Shown piece by piece: positions 1 to 8,346 of a DNA stretch of 38,587 nucleotides; the stretch's first letter is position 1; the number at the start of each line of letters is the position of its first letter. Under the pieces are notes generated by a model. That model ran no database searches. It had not been told where the DNA came from and saw nothing but the letters and a program-made list of their open reading frames with translations. The stretch lies in assembly GCA_016201275.1 (NCBI GenBank), contig JACQDB010000022.1, positions 1 to 38,587 on the forward strand, read 5' to 3'. The position numbers and the translations under genes were made by a program. This DNA is from Acidobacteriota bacterium. GTDB taxonomy: Bacteria > Acidobacteriota > Blastocatellia > UBA7656.

Positions 1-2
1 GG

Positions 3-128
3 TTGTCCTTAAAAGTAAAAGCGAAGGAGTTGGGCAAAACGCTCTATCAAGTTCGCACAGATTTGTTTCGAGACTATCTGCGCGCAGAACTCAGAAATCC
101 GCGAATCCCGGTCTTTCAAGGTGTTTGA
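3..128 (+). CDS. Possible C-terminal fragment of a gene entering from the left
   Basis: An open frame runs in from the window edge and stops at TGA 126-128, giving 41 residues that look protein-like. It contains the stretch AKELGKTLYQVRTDLFRDYL, rich in amphipathic helix pattern, followed by a short basic tail. The pattern Leu-Gly, then Val-Arg, then Leu-Arg is compatible with the recognition helix of a sigma-70 region 4 or a similar helix-turn-helix, but it is too short to assign. A competing minus-strand frame (9-194) has no ribosome binding site. The upstream part is outside the window, so the start and the product are unknown. Confidence 0.3.
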   Translation: MSLKVKAKELGKTLYQVRTDLFRDYLRAELRNPRIPVFQGV

Positions 129-613
129 GCGAAAGTCCTGAAAATAAAAATTTTCTAACTCATCAGAAATTTTTGCGCCAAAACCTGCACTCATGAATTG
201 AAAGACGCCGCAGGGTATTTTTCAAATCTCATCAGAAAAGGAGCGCGCTAATGTTGAATCAGTCGCAGGTAACAGATCAGGGATCATTTCACCAGGGCTT
301 TCATCTCGTCGGCGGAAATGAAGACACCAGATCCACAGATATAAAAAATCCAGGACCAACATCGGAAAATGTCGACCGGGTTGGTGGGTGCGAAGATTCC
401 AGAAACAGCAACTTGGAAAAAGTGGCAGAACCACCAGCGGATAATCCCAGAGGCTGATTCTTCGCTGGCACATCATCTTTGTCGTCGGAGGACAATAGCG
501 ATTCGGATGGACAGTTGCTATTGAATGATTTGCCTTCGACGACAAAGCATCACGTCAACCAGCTGACCTGTTGGCACATCTACAATTCGATTGGACAGAT
601 TTGGAGAGACACG
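129..613. other. Leader region upstream of the CHAT operon, no certain gene
   Basis: These 485 bases separate the truncated first frame from the CHAT gene. The only element I can support is a possible small ORF at 251-457. On the minus strand a stretch ending at about 287 (peptide ending ISADEMKALVK) also reads as protein-like, with several aromatic residues before it, so part of this region could be the decayed 3' end of an older minus-strand gene. I found no convincing sigma-70 promoter, although the operon promoter must lie here or further left. Confidence 0.4.
251..457 (+). CDS. Possible small hydrophilic protein, 68 aa
   Basis: ATG 251 is preceded by a good ribosome binding site (AAGGAG at about 237-242, spacing 8). 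The product is acidic and polar. It has a weak internal repeat, VGGNEDTRSTDIKN then VGGCEDSRNSNLEK. I recognise no family. It sits directly ahead of the CHAT gene and might be the first gene of that operon or a leader peptide. The competing reading is that the region is non-coding or a remnant on the other strand. The ribosome binding site is the main argument for it. Confidence 0.3.
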   Translation: MLNQSQVTDQGSFHQGFHLVGGNEDTRSTDIKNPGPTSENVDRVGGCEDSRNSNLEKVAEPPADNPRG

Positions 614-1339
614 ATGGATGACAAAATAAAGATACTGTTCCTTGCCTCAAACCCTACGGCAAGCGGTCGGCTTCGACTGGACGAAGAATATGCCCAGGTC
701 AAAGAAGCGCTTCATCACGGCGAAAATAGGGATTCATTCGAGTTAATCGCTGAATTTGCAACCACTTCCAGGCGACTATTCGACGCTTTGCTCAGGCACA
801 AACCGCATATCGTCCATTTCAGCGGGCACGGAGATCAGAAAGGCGGCGGAATCGTTTTAGATGATGGCTTTGGCAACGTCAAACTGATCGATAAAAAAGA
901 TCTGACGGAACTTCTGGATGTACTCAAAGACAACATTTTCGCGGTATTTCTGAATTCCTGCTATTCGGCAGATCAGGCTGATGCCCTGGCTGATCTGGTT
1001 GATTACAGTATTGTCATAAATAACCCGATTGGCGACAATGCGGCAATCAATTTTGCCGCAACATTCTATCAGGCGCTTTCATTTGATCGAACCATAGTAG
1101 AAGCCTTCAAATTAGCCGCAATCAGCCTGAATATGAATGGTCTGACCGGCTCGACGGTGCCTGAGTTGCGCCTCCGGCAAGGCATTGAGAAACCCGCCTC
1201 GGTTTGTGCCTATCTGAAGCACGAAGTGAAGAGGCCAGAACCCGCACCGTCAGATCGTGCCGGAGAGCCGTCCATAAATAAAGGAACGATCATCACCGCT
1301 GGTACTGTGACGACTCTTAACATAACCAATAATCAATAG
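614..1339 (+). CDS. CHAT-domain caspase-like protease
   Basis: This is a 241-aa cytosolic protein and almost entirely a CHAT domain, a clan CD cysteine peptidase related to caspases and separase. Residues 7-35 carry the usual opening, ASNP followed by LRLDEE. The catalytic His is in HFSGHG (His72) and the Cys in NSCYS (Cys116), so it looks active. ATG 614 is chosen over an upstream in-frame ATG at 479 because GGAGAG at 602-607 is well spaced and the conserved domain starts there. The C-terminus (about residues 210-241) is a low-complexity linker ending in TVTTLNITNNQ, like a peptide in the 865-aa protein downstream. CHAT proteases in conflict operons act as effectors, often suicidal. The substrate here is unknown. 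Confidence 0.85.
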   Translation: MDDKIKILFLASNPTASGRLRLDEEYAQVKEALHHGENRDSFELIAEFATTSRRLFDALLRHKPHIVHFSGHGDQKGGGIVLDDGFGNVKLIDKKDLTELLDVLKDNIFAVFLNSCYSADQADALADLVDYSIVINNPIGDNAAINFAATFYQALSFDRTIVEAFKLAAISLNMNGLTGSTVPELRLRQGIEKPASVCAYLKHEVKRPEPAPSDRAGEPSINKGTIITAGTVTTLNITNNQ

Positions 1340-1360
1340 GATGCTCGCTCAAACCGCTGA

Positions 1361-1600
1361 TTGAGCCGGACGGCAAGAGCATCGTTATCGATAAATGACC
1401 TTGGAAACGTTTCGTCGTTTGAAAAGAATAATAACAGGGAAAAGATAGAAAAACTTAACTCATATGTGGACGCAAAGAACAACTCGATAAACGTCTACGA
1501 TTATCTCCATTTTCTGTCGAAAGAAATAAACGACGATTTGCGTAGAAATTGGGCGCAGGCATGCAGACATTATGTCTTATCAGTGCTCAAGCCGCAGTGA
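1361..1600 (+). CDS. Small helical ORF of unknown function, 79 aa
   Basis: The frame begins only with TTG 1361, has no clear ribosome binding site and no in-frame ATG. The composition is nevertheless convincing, with a charged helical segment (NREKIEKLNSYVDAKN) and an aromatic C-terminal half. It lies 21 bases after the CHAT gene and 116 bases before the 865-aa gene, on the same strand. It could be a small regulator or substrate of the protease, or a decayed gene. I recognise no family. Confidence 0.35.
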   Translation: MSRTARASLSINDLGNVSSFEKNNNREKIEKLNSYVDAKNNSINVYDYLHFLSKEINDDLRRNWAQACRHYVLSVLKPQ

Positions 1601-1716
1601 GACAAACATTCAGTCACCGTTGTCAGAAGCATCATTAATTTGCGACCGGATCGAGACCAGACAAGCTAATTCGCCTCTTGGCTCGTACCCGGCATCACCT
1701 GTGGAGAACATAGATT

Positions 1717-4314
1717 ATGGCTTGCGAGAATTGTGGCGCTGACTTGATCGAAGATGAAAATCATGAGTGCGACCCATCGAAGAAGAAAAAGAAGCAACCG
1801 CTCCAATTGGGTGGTGGCAGTAAGCAGACACCTGAAACCCACGATGACGACACGCAAACAGGATGTAATGGAAATATTATCGTAGAGGCGATTCTTCGAC
1901 AGGGCACTAAGAACGAATCAAATGAGAAGGAATCCAACGACTCGTCATCTACATCCAAGTCGCAGACTACGAATGTCAATATAAATATTAATAACCAATC
2001 AAAGGACGAGGAAGAAAAACCCCAAAATAATGGCTCTGGCAATACGCTGTTTGACCTGAGCGAACCTCTGGGTAAGACGAAGTACCAATTGCCTGATGAC
2101 ATCAAGACGCAGGCAGGACACTTTCTGTCAGTTGTTGATAAGGAATACCTGCTTATTGTAAGCAGCCCGGATCCTGGCACTACATATTTTGCCGGACGCG
2201 GATTAGTGGATATGTTGCAGATTCCGGATGACGAGCGAAGAAGGACATTGGATCTCACACATCCTCGCGACGAAATCGCCACGATTGATATCTATTCCCT
2301 GTTCGGGAAATCAGACACCCACATTGATGGAAACATGGTGGTTATCATCAGATGCGCCGGTACACCATCAGCGCGGTTTCTGGATTCACTATTCGACATG
2401 CAGACGCCCGATTTTTGCGGTGTACAAGACAAGTTGATAGGGCGTGGAACCTATTTGATCTGTTTAATCCCTTCGCAGGAATTAAACAGGCGGAAAATCT
2501 CACTCAAGCGTTTGCAGTGCAAGGTTTGGCATATCGACAGGCTCGGCTCCTTGCTGAAGGATTACTTTCCTGACACCTATGAGAGCGTGCAGGATCGTCT
2601 GCTCGATCAGCGAAAATATGGATTGTGGTCTGAGGACGAACAGGAATTCTATAATGAGGTGAAGACAGCGCTAGAAAATGGGAACTTGCCACAGAAGCTT
2701 GAGGCGAACCAGCCTGAGATTGAGAAAAAATCAACAGAGTATGTTATTCCTGAAGACAAACCTTTGCATCAGATGGTCTATTATGTTGCCACTTTTTTCC
2801 CCGATCTTAGCCCCAACGACTTCAACAAAGTCGTCCAAGTGCTGCTTGGCGACAGCACAACCACGATCAGCAAGACAATCACCCAGCAGTCCGAGGATGG
2901 AACAATCAGGCAGGTCACTGTTGAAGTGGAGAAACCGCTCCACGAGTTATGGCGGACATCCTCTGACAGTCTTCGCAGGGATTGTAATCTAAAATCCCAA
3001 CGTAAGGAATCCACTGTCATTGCGTTTTCAAAGGAATGGATGCAGGGTCATTTTAAGAAGCTCTTTGAAGAAAATCATAGCTTTTACCTCGAAAATCAAT
3101 TTGAAATGATTCAATCCACAGGGCTGCTTTTCTCTCCATCCGTGAAGGTTGCCGAAAATGTCATTACTCTGATTGTCGACCGCATTCTGACCTTTCCGGA
3201 TGTATATGACAAATTCTGGTTGTTCAATCTACTAAGAGTGGTGAACGCTACTCTTGAGGAAATCAGCGCTCTGTCCTGGATGCCGGACATTGTCCGCTTT
3301 CTACACGCCGAAAATGCCAAAAAACTGTATAACCGTCTCTCTGAACTGATCCGAAAAATGCTTGAGAATGCCTCACTGACCAAAATGGTCAACGGTTTAC
3401 TCGAAGAATTGATGCGTATCGGTGCACACGAATCAGTGTTTGAGATAGTAAAAAATCTGAGGTATGCATCCAATTTCAACGAATTCCATTGGTTAAGGCA
3501 ATTACTTGAGCAAGGCACTGCCGAGATCGCTCAATCAGTTCTGCACTATTTATTTAGCGAAATGAAACGCCTGAACTTTCGCGTGTACGAAGTGCTTCAT
3601 GCCCTGGACGGTTGGCTACCCGACCCGAACGACACGGAAAAAGGGTACTCAATCAGCGGATGCTCTCCTCTGAAGCTACTGGTGAAATACTATGAGTATT
3701 CTATGCGCGAGGTCACTTTTGAAAATCATGGTCAATGGCCCACGACTTACCCTTTGCTATTTGCTAAAGATTCAAAAACAGTAGGCGATAATTTTGGATT
3801 GCTGATTCGCTGTTTTTTCCATCCCTGGATGAAAGCTATATTGGCTGAAAAATCCGCCGAGGAGGAGCCTGAAATCTATTACTACACCGGCAGCTTCGTA
3901 GTTAGCTTATCATTGATACTGCTGAACTCGCCGGATCGGGATTGGGACAATTTGCCGCCGGAGCAGGTTCAATCTACTAATATTGAAACCGTAGGCACAC
4001 CTACCGCCGAGGTTGTTCGCAATGAAGCAAAAGAAAGGCAACTGCGTCCTGATGACCTATTTGAAATCCTGGTTCAAGAACTGGTGAAGGCAGCGGCGGA
4101 ACTACAGCAGCGAACCGTATATTCGGAACTTGCCGAATGTTGGAAGGATTATAAAACCTTATTTGTTCATCTCATCAACCAGATCGGCTATAAACAACCG
4201 GATATTCGGAGTCGTCTGATTGGTGCCTACAAAACAGTTCTCTATGTAGAATCCGAATTTAATCGCCTACGTGTTGAGGCGGTCGGTGTAGCGCAGCAAG
4301 TCAGTGTCAGCTAA
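1717..4314 (+). CDS. 865-aa protein: zinc knuckle, disordered linker, degenerate NTPase-like region, helical C-terminus
   Basis: I do not recognise a named family. Residues 3-18 form a Cys-x2-Cys-x9-His-x-Cys knuckle, followed by a Lys run. Residues 25-108 are disordered and include NVNININNQ at 86-94. From about 110 an alpha/beta region starts: EYLLIVSSPDPGTT (about 133-146) sits where a Walker A loop would be but lacks the Gly-Lys-Thr/Ser signature, then a strand MVVIIRCAG (about 217-225) and GTYLICLIPSQ (about 254-264) resemble Walker B and sensor strands. This suggests an inactive STAND/AAA-like module. Residues 480-865 look all-helical, possibly HEAT-like. GGAG at 1703-1706 supports the start. 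The gap to the next gene is 26 bases. Its likely role is signal integrator between the membrane motor and the CHAT protease, by inference only. Confidence 0.75.
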   Translation: MACENCGADLIEDENHECDPSKKKKKQPLQLGGGSKQTPETHDDDTQTGCNGNIIVEAILRQGTKNESNEKESNDSSSTSKSQTTNVNININNQSKDEEEKPQNNGSGNTLFDLSEPLGKTKYQLPDDIKTQAGHFLSVVDKEYLLIVSSPDPGTTYFAGRGLVDMLQIPDDERRRTLDLTHPRDEIATIDIYSLFGKSDTHIDGNMVVIIRCAGTPSARFLDSLFDMQTPDFCGVQDKLIGRGTYLICLIPSQELNRRKISLKRLQCKVWHIDRLGSLLKDYFPDTYESVQDRLLDQRKYGLWSEDEQEFYNEVKTALENGNLPQKLEANQPEIEKKSTEYVIPEDKPLHQMVYYVATFFPDLSPNDFNKVVQVLLGDSTTTISKTITQQSEDGTIRQVTVEVEKPLHELWRTSSDSLRRDCNLKSQRKESTVIAFSKEWMQGHFKKLFEENHSFYLENQFEMIQSTGLLFSPSVKVAENVITLIVDRILTFPDVYDKFWLFNLLRVVNATLEEISALSWMPDIVRFLHAENAKKLYNRLSELIRKMLENASLTKMVNGLLEELMRIGAHESVFEIVKNLRYASNFNEFHWLRQLLEQGTAEIAQSVLHYLFSEMKRLNFRVYEVLHALDGWLPDPNDTEKGYSISGCSPLKLLVKYYEYSMREVTFENHGQWPTTYPLLFAKDSKTVGDNFGLLIRCFFHPWMKAILAEKSAEEEPEIYYYTGSFVVSLSLILLNSPDRDWDNLPPEQVQSTNIETVGTPTAEVVRNEAKERQLRPDDLFEILVQELVKAAAELQQRTVYSELAECWKDYKTLFVHLINQIGYKQPDIRSRLIGAYKTVLYVESEFNRLRVEAVGVAQQVSVS

Positions 4315-4340
4315 TTCTAGAATAAATCGAGAGGTAAATC

Positions 4341-6830
4341 ATGGCTCAAGTGTATGGATTGGATGTTGTAATTGTACAAACTCCTAACGGACGAGACGAC
4401 GCGCCAAGCGGCAAGCAACTGATCACCATAGATAAAAATACAGGCAAGAGCGTCCGGAAACAGAGCATCCTGGGTAGAATCGGCAAAGATTTGAAATATT
4501 ATCTCGTGTCGAACAACAATAATGCCATCAATGTCGCCGAATGTGAGTTGATCGACATTGTGCTGCCCTATTTTGATTATAAGATCAAGCTGGATATACG
4601 CTACCACGCCAGTTGCAATCCCGGAGATGAGACCAGGCTTGCCGAAGGGTTGTTTGATCGTATTGATCCGCCTGCCGTCGTGCTCAATAACAAAATAAAG
4701 CAGTGGGTAAATCAATTGAGCCGCAATGATGCCGAATCTTTCATCAATGCCTATTTCGAGAATAAAAATCGCCTGCGAGCCGATTTAAGTCGGCGGGCTT
4801 TTGAGGAGACAGGCGTTAATCTTGTAATCGATATGACGCTTGTCGGTGAAAAGACTCTCAATCCGATAACCATAAAGCTTGATGCGGTCAATTTTCGGGC
4901 ATGCGATTATGATCAGGAAGAAACTTTCAAAGTCAGAGCCGAACTGACTGTGGACAGCCAGAATAAAGTTAAAGCGCTGTTGAATGCCAGTAAAGAGCCG
5001 GAACTTCGCGAGATGGTTCCCAGAGAGTTGGGAAACTACATTCGCGAAAGGGTAACCCTGCAACAGCTTTATCTTGAGTTTGATGGTGATGAAGTCAAGA
5101 GTCCCCTGAAAGCGCATTTTAATGATATTTTGCGTCCTTTTGGACGAAAGCTTGAAATCATCAAGGTTGAAGGGAAGTCTGACGCTTCGCTTAAGCCATA
5201 CTTTCCTGCGCAGAAGGACGTTAAATACTGGATTCAGGAGTATCCGGAACTGGTAACCATCAAAAACACTGTGCAGATGGTTTTGTTTGATCTGGCCAGT
5301 TATCGTAGATCCGGTTCCGAGGATCTTGACAACTGGCTTGAGAAAAAATTGGACAGGATTATCGATGAACAGCTTTTTGAAGCCAAATATATCGACTTAC
5401 TGCTGCATTTCAAAGTGCTGGAACAGACGATAAAGGCAGCCTTAACCAAAGAGGCGCACGCCATTGGTTACGAAATCAAGCATCTGGTAACCGTCCCTGA
5501 TCTGGAACCCATTACATGGAAAACCGGAATGTCGATTACAGCAGAGGGCGAATATGAAACCCGCGTCGCCGGTCTGTATGTCAAGCTGAAAACTGAAATC
5601 GAAGCCCGTATCCCTAATCTTGAGACCATACGTGACTATCTGAACCGCAATCGCCAACAGAATGTCAAAGAGCTAATGAAGGAAGCGGCCAAAAGGGTTA
5701 CAAGGCAATTCATTCATAAAGTGCTGCCCGAGCGGTTTTATATGCGCTTCAACTTCACCGATACTGCGGAAGAACCGCCGGTGGAACAAGAACTCAAGCG
5801 GCTCATAGGAGAGGTGCTTGAGCAAGATTTCGGCGCTGAGATTATTGATATAACGCCGAAGCCTGTGGAAACGGAACTGGTTGAACGTTACAAAGCTCTC
5901 AAGGAGCAGATCGGTAAGTTTGAGGTAAAACTGGAACTACTCAACGATGTCGAGTCGGTTGTCTTCAGCGGTATGTTCCAGATCGAATCAGTTGACCTTA
6001 ATGGGTGGGATAAATTCCAGTTGAAGAAATACAGTCTCGACGAAATCCGCAGCTTTATGGAAGAAAGCATCAAGGCAAACCTGGCCACATTCGGCAGCAA
6101 TATACTTGCCTACAGAACCGTTCAGGAACGCAAGCAAATTGAGCAGTATGTTAAAGATATTGCACAGGAATACGTCAGAGAAGGTTTTGGTCTGATTGCT
6201 AAAATCCATACCGTTCATCGTCATGTAACAGCCTCTGAACAGGATGAAGTCCGTTTGACTCTACAGGAAATGAAGACAGCAAATGAAACTCATATACGGC
6301 GTCTGATAGCAAAGGGAACCACAGAGCTTGAGATAGATCAGGAAAAGCTTAACACAATTAAACAACTGGAGCACGACCGCCTCAGTCTTTTCAGTGTGCC
6401 GGGAAGCGAGAAACAGATTGAGAAGATTGAAGACCAGATACGGCGGCTTAAGGAGGAGGTAGATAATCAACGTCCTCCGAGCATAGATAAGGTAAAGTTG
6501 AAATATCTGACGGCGTTCCCAAGTAACGGACAAAATAACCTGCCAATGTTAGGGGCGGCGACGGCATCACCGGACGATACAGATTACCCTGAAAAGACCG
6601 ACAATAATCCTTTCGACATGCCGGAAAGCGAGGAACAGGTAGAGAAGATAGATGGTCAGATACGGCAGATTAAAAAGGAGGTAGAGGATCAACGTCCTCC
6701 AAGCAAAGATCAGGTAAAGACGAAATACCGGAAGGTATCTTCCGACGGATGGAACGAACTGTCATCACAGGGCGTGACAGAAGCGCCGGATGGTACGGAT
6801 TATTCTGAAGAGGTTAACAATGAATATTGA
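4341..6830 (+). CDS. 829-aa protein with tandem SPFH/band-7-like modules
   Basis: The protein reads as about five successive units of 85-105 residues (approximately 75-165, 193-278, 303-390, 405-510, 526-625). Each starts with strands such as YKIKLDIRYHA or KFEVKLELL, has a long charged helix with paired Arg/Leu residues, and ends with a Gly followed by a short strand (GVNLVIDM, GYEIKHLV, GAEIIDIT, GFGLIAKI). That layout is typical of SPFH (stomatin/prohibitin/flotillin) domains, which build large membrane-associated rings. The units are very diverged and there is no obvious N-terminal membrane anchor. Residues 640-710 look coiled-coil. The C-terminus holds a tandem duplication (685-735 and 759-808). 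GAGAGGT at 4330-4336 supports the start. The stop overlaps the next gene by 11 bases, so the two are translationally coupled. SPFH assignment is inference. Confidence 0.65.
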   Translation: MAQVYGLDVVIVQTPNGRDDAPSGKQLITIDKNTGKSVRKQSILGRIGKDLKYYLVSNNNNAINVAECELIDIVLPYFDYKIKLDIRYHASCNPGDETRLAEGLFDRIDPPAVVLNNKIKQWVNQLSRNDAESFINAYFENKNRLRADLSRRAFEETGVNLVIDMTLVGEKTLNPITIKLDAVNFRACDYDQEETFKVRAELTVDSQNKVKALLNASKEPELREMVPRELGNYIRERVTLQQLYLEFDGDEVKSPLKAHFNDILRPFGRKLEIIKVEGKSDASLKPYFPAQKDVKYWIQEYPELVTIKNTVQMVLFDLASYRRSGSEDLDNWLEKKLDRIIDEQLFEAKYIDLLLHFKVLEQTIKAALTKEAHAIGYEIKHLVTVPDLEPITWKTGMSITAEGEYETRVAGLYVKLKTEIEARIPNLETIRDYLNRNRQQNVKELMKEAAKRVTRQFIHKVLPERFYMRFNFTDTAEEPPVEQELKRLIGEVLEQDFGAEIIDITPKPVETELVERYKALKEQIGKFEVKLELLNDVESVVFSGMFQIESVDLNGWDKFQLKKYSLDEIRSFMEESIKANLATFGSNILAYRTVQERKQIEQYVKDIAQEYVREGFGLIAKIHTVHRHVTASEQDEVRLTLQEMKTANETHIRRLIAKGTTELEIDQEKLNTIKQLEHDRLSLFSVPGSEKQIEKIEDQIRRLKEEVDNQRPPSIDKVKLKYLTAFPSNGQNNLPMLGAATASPDDTDYPEKTDNNPFDMPESEEQVEKIDGQIRQIKKEVEDQRPPSKDQVKTKYRKVSSDGWNELSSQGVTEAPDGTDYSEEVNNEY

Positions 6831-8316
6831 TGCGATGTTACGACCTGCTCGGCGACAAAGATACGCGATATCCTCGGTAAAGGAGCTGCTGTGGAGCCCA
6901 GGCTTCTGGTTGGCGCAGCCATACTTTTTGTCTCTGCTTGTGGCTAGCCTCATCGCGCTTCTGGTTCTCGCTCCTTATACATACGAATTTGCGGGCGGCT
7001 GGGTCTTCCTGACCCTGGTGATTCATCTGTTGACCGGATGGGGGGCTTTTTACGCCGCCAATTCGCTGGCAAAAATTGAAGTCGAACGCGCCATTTTGGC
7101 AGAAGTGGAATCAAAAGGCGCAGACTATTTGCGAGCTGTTAAAGCTGGTCGCCTTTCACGCATAGACCTGGATCACCTGGAAGAGACGATTCTGCCGCAC
7201 AATCAGTCAACCCCTCCTCCTGCGATGATTCGACTCTTTCAAAATATCTGCAAAGAGGCCAGAGATCGTCGATTTGAATCCAGCGTCAGTGTCATTCAGC
7301 CATATCGGGACGAAGTTATCGAAGACATTTTTCGTCTTCAGAATCTCCAGAAAATAACCCTGTGGCTTGGCATTCTGGGTACTTTTGTCGGCATGATTCT
7401 GGCACTACAAGCGGTTGATTGGGACAGTATAAAAACTGATGACGGTTTTCTAAGCGTTCTGAAAGGAATGTTTGACGCATTGTTCGTGTCGTTCAGCGCC
7501 AGTCTGGCGGGACTGGAAGCGGCCGTAATACTTGGCTTTTTACTTCTTGCTCTGCGAAGCAAACAGCAGGATTACTTCAAGGCGATGGAAAACGTTGTGC
7601 TCACTATGTTGTCGCTAGCCAGGAATGCGATCAACAAAGACGATTTTCTCTCGGAGTTCAGTCAGATCAATGTTACGGTCAGCGATCTCAGCGATCGTGT
7701 CAACGAACAAACGAAGGAGTTATCCGACAGAATGATTCGGGTTCAGAGTCAAATCAAAGTTCAAACGGATCAGATCGACCAGGGCATTACAAAACTCACC
7801 GCCACCGGTATACAGTTCGATAGGTTTCTACATCAGGTCAGTAACATTCAGCAAGAATTTATCAACGATGTCAAAGGCGTTTATGATTCAATAGCATTGA
7901 ATAAACTTGGTACTGTGCTTCAGCAGACTATAGCCGAATCAGGAACGCACCTTTCCATCGCTCTTACTACGAACCTGAATCAAGTGACAGACCAGTTAGC
8001 CAGATTTAACGATATCGTTAAGGTAGCAAATGACACCAGAGAAAATCAGATGCGCCTGGTTGCAGAACATATAGACGAACTGGAGAAGCAGATGAGTGCC
8101 CAATCAATGGGAAATACCAAAGTGATGGAACAGGTAGCCCACTACCTGAAATCCATGAACAGTGAAACCAGTATTACAACGTATCTGCGGGCCGAAATTG
8201 GCCAATTGTCAAAACAGGTGCGTGACTTAGTCCAGATCATCGAAAGATCGAAACTTGTTCAGCGTCGCCGTACCGTCAGAGAATTTCTCACCGACACCTT
8301 TGCAAGACTTAGCTAG
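6820..8316 (+). CDS. zorA-like: MotA/TolQ/ExbB-type channel subunit, ZorA-like
   Basis: This 498-aa inner-membrane protein has hydrophobic segments at about 34-54, 60-80, 178-199 and 216-245, the four-helix layout of MotA/TolQ/ExbB proton channel subunits. LGILGTFVGM (183-192) is the family's TM3 signature. After TM4 a cytoplasmic tail of about 250 residues is predicted to be coiled coil, with repeated Gln/Asp heptads (SDRVNEQTKELSDR). A long tail of this kind is characteristic of ZorA rather than of flagellar MotA. ATG 6820 is preferred over ATG 6790 because AAGAGG lies just upstream and it overlaps the SPFH-like gene's stop, as coupled genes do. It should pair with the following gene as a 5:2 stator-like complex. 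ZorA-like is based on architecture, not alignment. Confidence 0.8.
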   Translation: MNIDAMLRPARRQRYAISSVKELLWSPGFWLAQPYFLSLLVASLIALLVLAPYTYEFAGGWVFLTLVIHLLTGWGAFYAANSLAKIEVERAILAEVESKGADYLRAVKAGRLSRIDLDHLEETILPHNQSTPPPAMIRLFQNICKEARDRRFESSVSVIQPYRDEVIEDIFRLQNLQKITLWLGILGTFVGMILALQAVDWDSIKTDDGFLSVLKGMFDALFVSFSASLAGLEAAVILGFLLLALRSKQQDYFKAMENVVLTMLSLARNAINKDDFLSEFSQINVTVSDLSDRVNEQTKELSDRMIRVQSQIKVQTDQIDQGITKLTATGIQFDRFLHQVSNIQQEFINDVKGVYDSIALNKLGTVLQQTIAESGTHLSIALTTNLNQVTDQLARFNDIVKVANDTRENQMRLVAEHIDELEKQMSAQSMGNTKVMEQVAHYLKSMNSETSITTYLRAEIGQLSKQVRDLVQIIERSKLVQRRRTVREFLTDTFARLS

Positions 8317-8346
8317 TCGAAACAAAACAGCTTGGATAACCGATTT

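Noticed and set aside
9-194. Minus-strand 61-codon frame at the window start
   Set aside because: It has no ribosome binding site, and the opposite frame that enters from the window edge looks more like a real protein end.
222-545. Minus-strand 107-codon frame opposite the small ORF
   Set aside because: Composition is rich in Cys, Trp, Pro and Arg as expected of a shadow frame, and no start signal is visible.
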